Below, one piece after another: positions 5,163 through 6,069 of a stretch of 6,069 nt of DNA (position 1 is its first letter; each line of letters begins with the position of its first letter). A model generated the notes under the pieces. The model had not been told where the DNA came from. It made no database searches and saw nothing but the letters and a program-made list of their open reading frames with translations. This stretch comes from Bacillota bacterium (GTDB lineage Bacteria > Bacillota > Bacilli > Lactobacillales > Aerococcaceae), in assembly GCA_023442905.1 (NCBI GenBank), contig JAEZWY010000167.1, positions 1 through 6,069 on the forward strand. The letters are read 5' to 3'. The translations under genes and the position numbers were made by a program.

Positions 5163-6069
5163 TTGAAGAAAGATCTATATCCAACAGAAGTTCTTGAGGT
5201 GACAGTTGAGAAACTGGACCATACAGGCGTGGGTTTTGTGCGCTATATCCATCCGCCAGAAAAAGGCCCCCACGGAAAACATTTACTACTATTTATCGAT
5301 AATGTCGTCCCAGGCGACAAAGTTCGCGTGACTGTGCCCAATGCCAAAGGACGTCATAAAGCCAGTCTATCATTTGACGAATTGCTGGAACCAAGTCCCA
5401 TGCGGAATTTGGATATGCCAGTAGACCGAGAAATGGCTGCCGGCGCGCCCCTACAATTTATGAAATACGAAGACCAGCTAGCCCACAAAGAAAATCTAAT
5501 TAAGGGTTATTTAGCAGAAGCTGGCTTTGATACCAACCTAGTCAAACCCATCATCGGCATGGACAATCCTTACCGATACCGCAACAAGATGGAATTAACT
5601 TTTGGCGTAGACGGGTCTTTAGGTATGCACCAACAAGGAAATTACCGCAAAGTTATCGACTTAGAAGACTCCATCCTAGCCCCAGAAGAGATGATTGCCA
5701 TTAAAAAAGTTGTCTCCAAATGGCAAAAAGACTACCAATTCCCAGGCTTGGATAAAGATACTAAAGAAGGTTTGCTATGCAACTTATTGATGCGTCAATC
5801 ATTTGCAACAGGGGAAATCATGGTCGCCATTTATGCTTTAGAAGCACCGGATGCTTATACTGAAGCCATCGAAGACCTTACCCAACGCCTTCTAAACGCG
5901 CAACCACGGATTGTTTCCTTCCAATGGTTGAAGAAAAATGGAGGTACCGAACGGTCGTATGACAATGATGTCTATCTCATTCACGGTCGTGACTATATCA
6001 ACGACGAACTACAAGGTTTTAAATTCCGTATTTGGCCAGATACTTTCTTCCAAGTAAATCCTGTCCAAG
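5163..6069 (+). CDS. rlmD: 23S rRNA uracil-C5 methyltransferase, RlmD/RumA family (3' part outside window)
   Basis: The enzyme transfers a methyl group from S-adenosylmethionine to C5 of a uridine in 23S rRNA (U1939 or U747 type). The first 302 codons are visible; the family has about 450 residues, so roughly a third is missing, including the catalytic cysteine. Residues 3-72 form an N-terminal TRAM RNA-binding domain (EVTVEKLDHTGVGFV, IDNVVPGDKVRV). The central domain has YRYRNKMELTFG (137-148) and GNYRKVIDLEDS (159-170). FFQVNP (295-300) opens the methyltransferase fold. The Fe-S cysteines of E. coli RlmD are absent: the CGGC region reads AAGAPLQF (92-99) and the fourth cysteine position is Ser170. 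The only cysteine seen is Cys206. Related Fe-S-free proteins occur in streptococci as I recall them. The start is TTG with its own ribosome binding site. RlmCD is an alternative name. Confidence 0.88.
   Translation, partial: MKKDLYPTEVLEVTVEKLDHTGVGFVRYIHPPEKGPHGKHLLLFIDNVVPGDKVRVTVPNAKGRHKASLSFDELLEPSPMRNLDMPVDREMAAGAPLQFMKYEDQLAHKENLIKGYLAEAGFDTNLVKPIIGMDNPYRYRNKMELTFGVDGSLGMHQQGNYRKVIDLEDSILAPEEMIAIKKVVSKWQKDYQFPGLDKDTKEGLLCNLLMRQSFATGEIMVAIYALEAPDAYTEAIEDLTQRLLNAQPRIVSFQWLKKNGGTERSYDNDVYLIHGRDYINDELQGFKFRIWPDTFFQVNPVQ

Noticed and set aside
1..6069. Mobile elements, CRISPR arrays, tRNA or rRNA genes
   Set aside because: No transposase, recombinase, spaced direct repeats, cloverleaf or rRNA sequence was seen; nearly all the sequence is explained by ordinary genes.

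Overview
The window looks like the chromosome of a low-GC Gram-positive bacterium of the Lactobacillales. The evidence is a lactose phosphotransferase module closely resembling those of Lactococcus, Streptococcus and Staphylococcus, strong AGGAGG-type ribosome binding sites, intrinsic terminators with U-tracts, and a TTG start on a housekeeping gene. A member of the Aerococcaceae or Carnobacteriaceae is a guess; the sequence does not settle the genus.

Layout, all genes on the + strand. Positions 1-62 hold the probable tail of an upstream gene and a compact intrinsic terminator. Positions 63-147 are a leader with a 44-base imperfect palindrome next to a weak promoter. Positions 148-3605 are the lac module: lacF (EIIA), lacE (EIICB) and lacG (6-phospho-beta-galactosidase), tightly packed and closed by a strong terminator at 3617-3655. 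A 332-base gene-free stretch follows (3606-3937), with a second terminator and the promoter of the next gene. Positions 3938-4522 encode a maltose/galactoside O-acetyltransferase, 4559-5050 a two-repeat DUF1456 (YehS-type) protein followed by a terminator, and from 5163 to the window edge runs a 23S rRNA uracil-C5 methyltransferase of the RlmD/RumA family, cut off by the window.

How the genes work together: phosphate passes from HPr to His78 of LacF and then to Cys465 of the LacE IIB domain, while the LacE IIC domain moves lactose across the membrane and phosphorylates it at the 6-position of galactose. LacG hydrolyses lactose-6-phosphate to glucose and galactose-6-phosphate. The tagatose-6-phosphate enzymes (LacABCD) that would use galactose-6-phosphate are not in the window. 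The acetyltransferase may acetylate non-metabolised sugars, but it has its own promoter and lies beyond two terminators. The last two genes look like unrelated housekeeping functions, each with its own extended -10 promoter.

I found no clearly new biological system. The points most worth checking are the possible mutually exclusive hairpins at 5-62, the 44-base palindrome ahead of lacF, an orphan terminator in the 3606-3937 gap, and the complete absence of the Fe-S cluster cysteines in the visible part of the rRNA methyltransferase.
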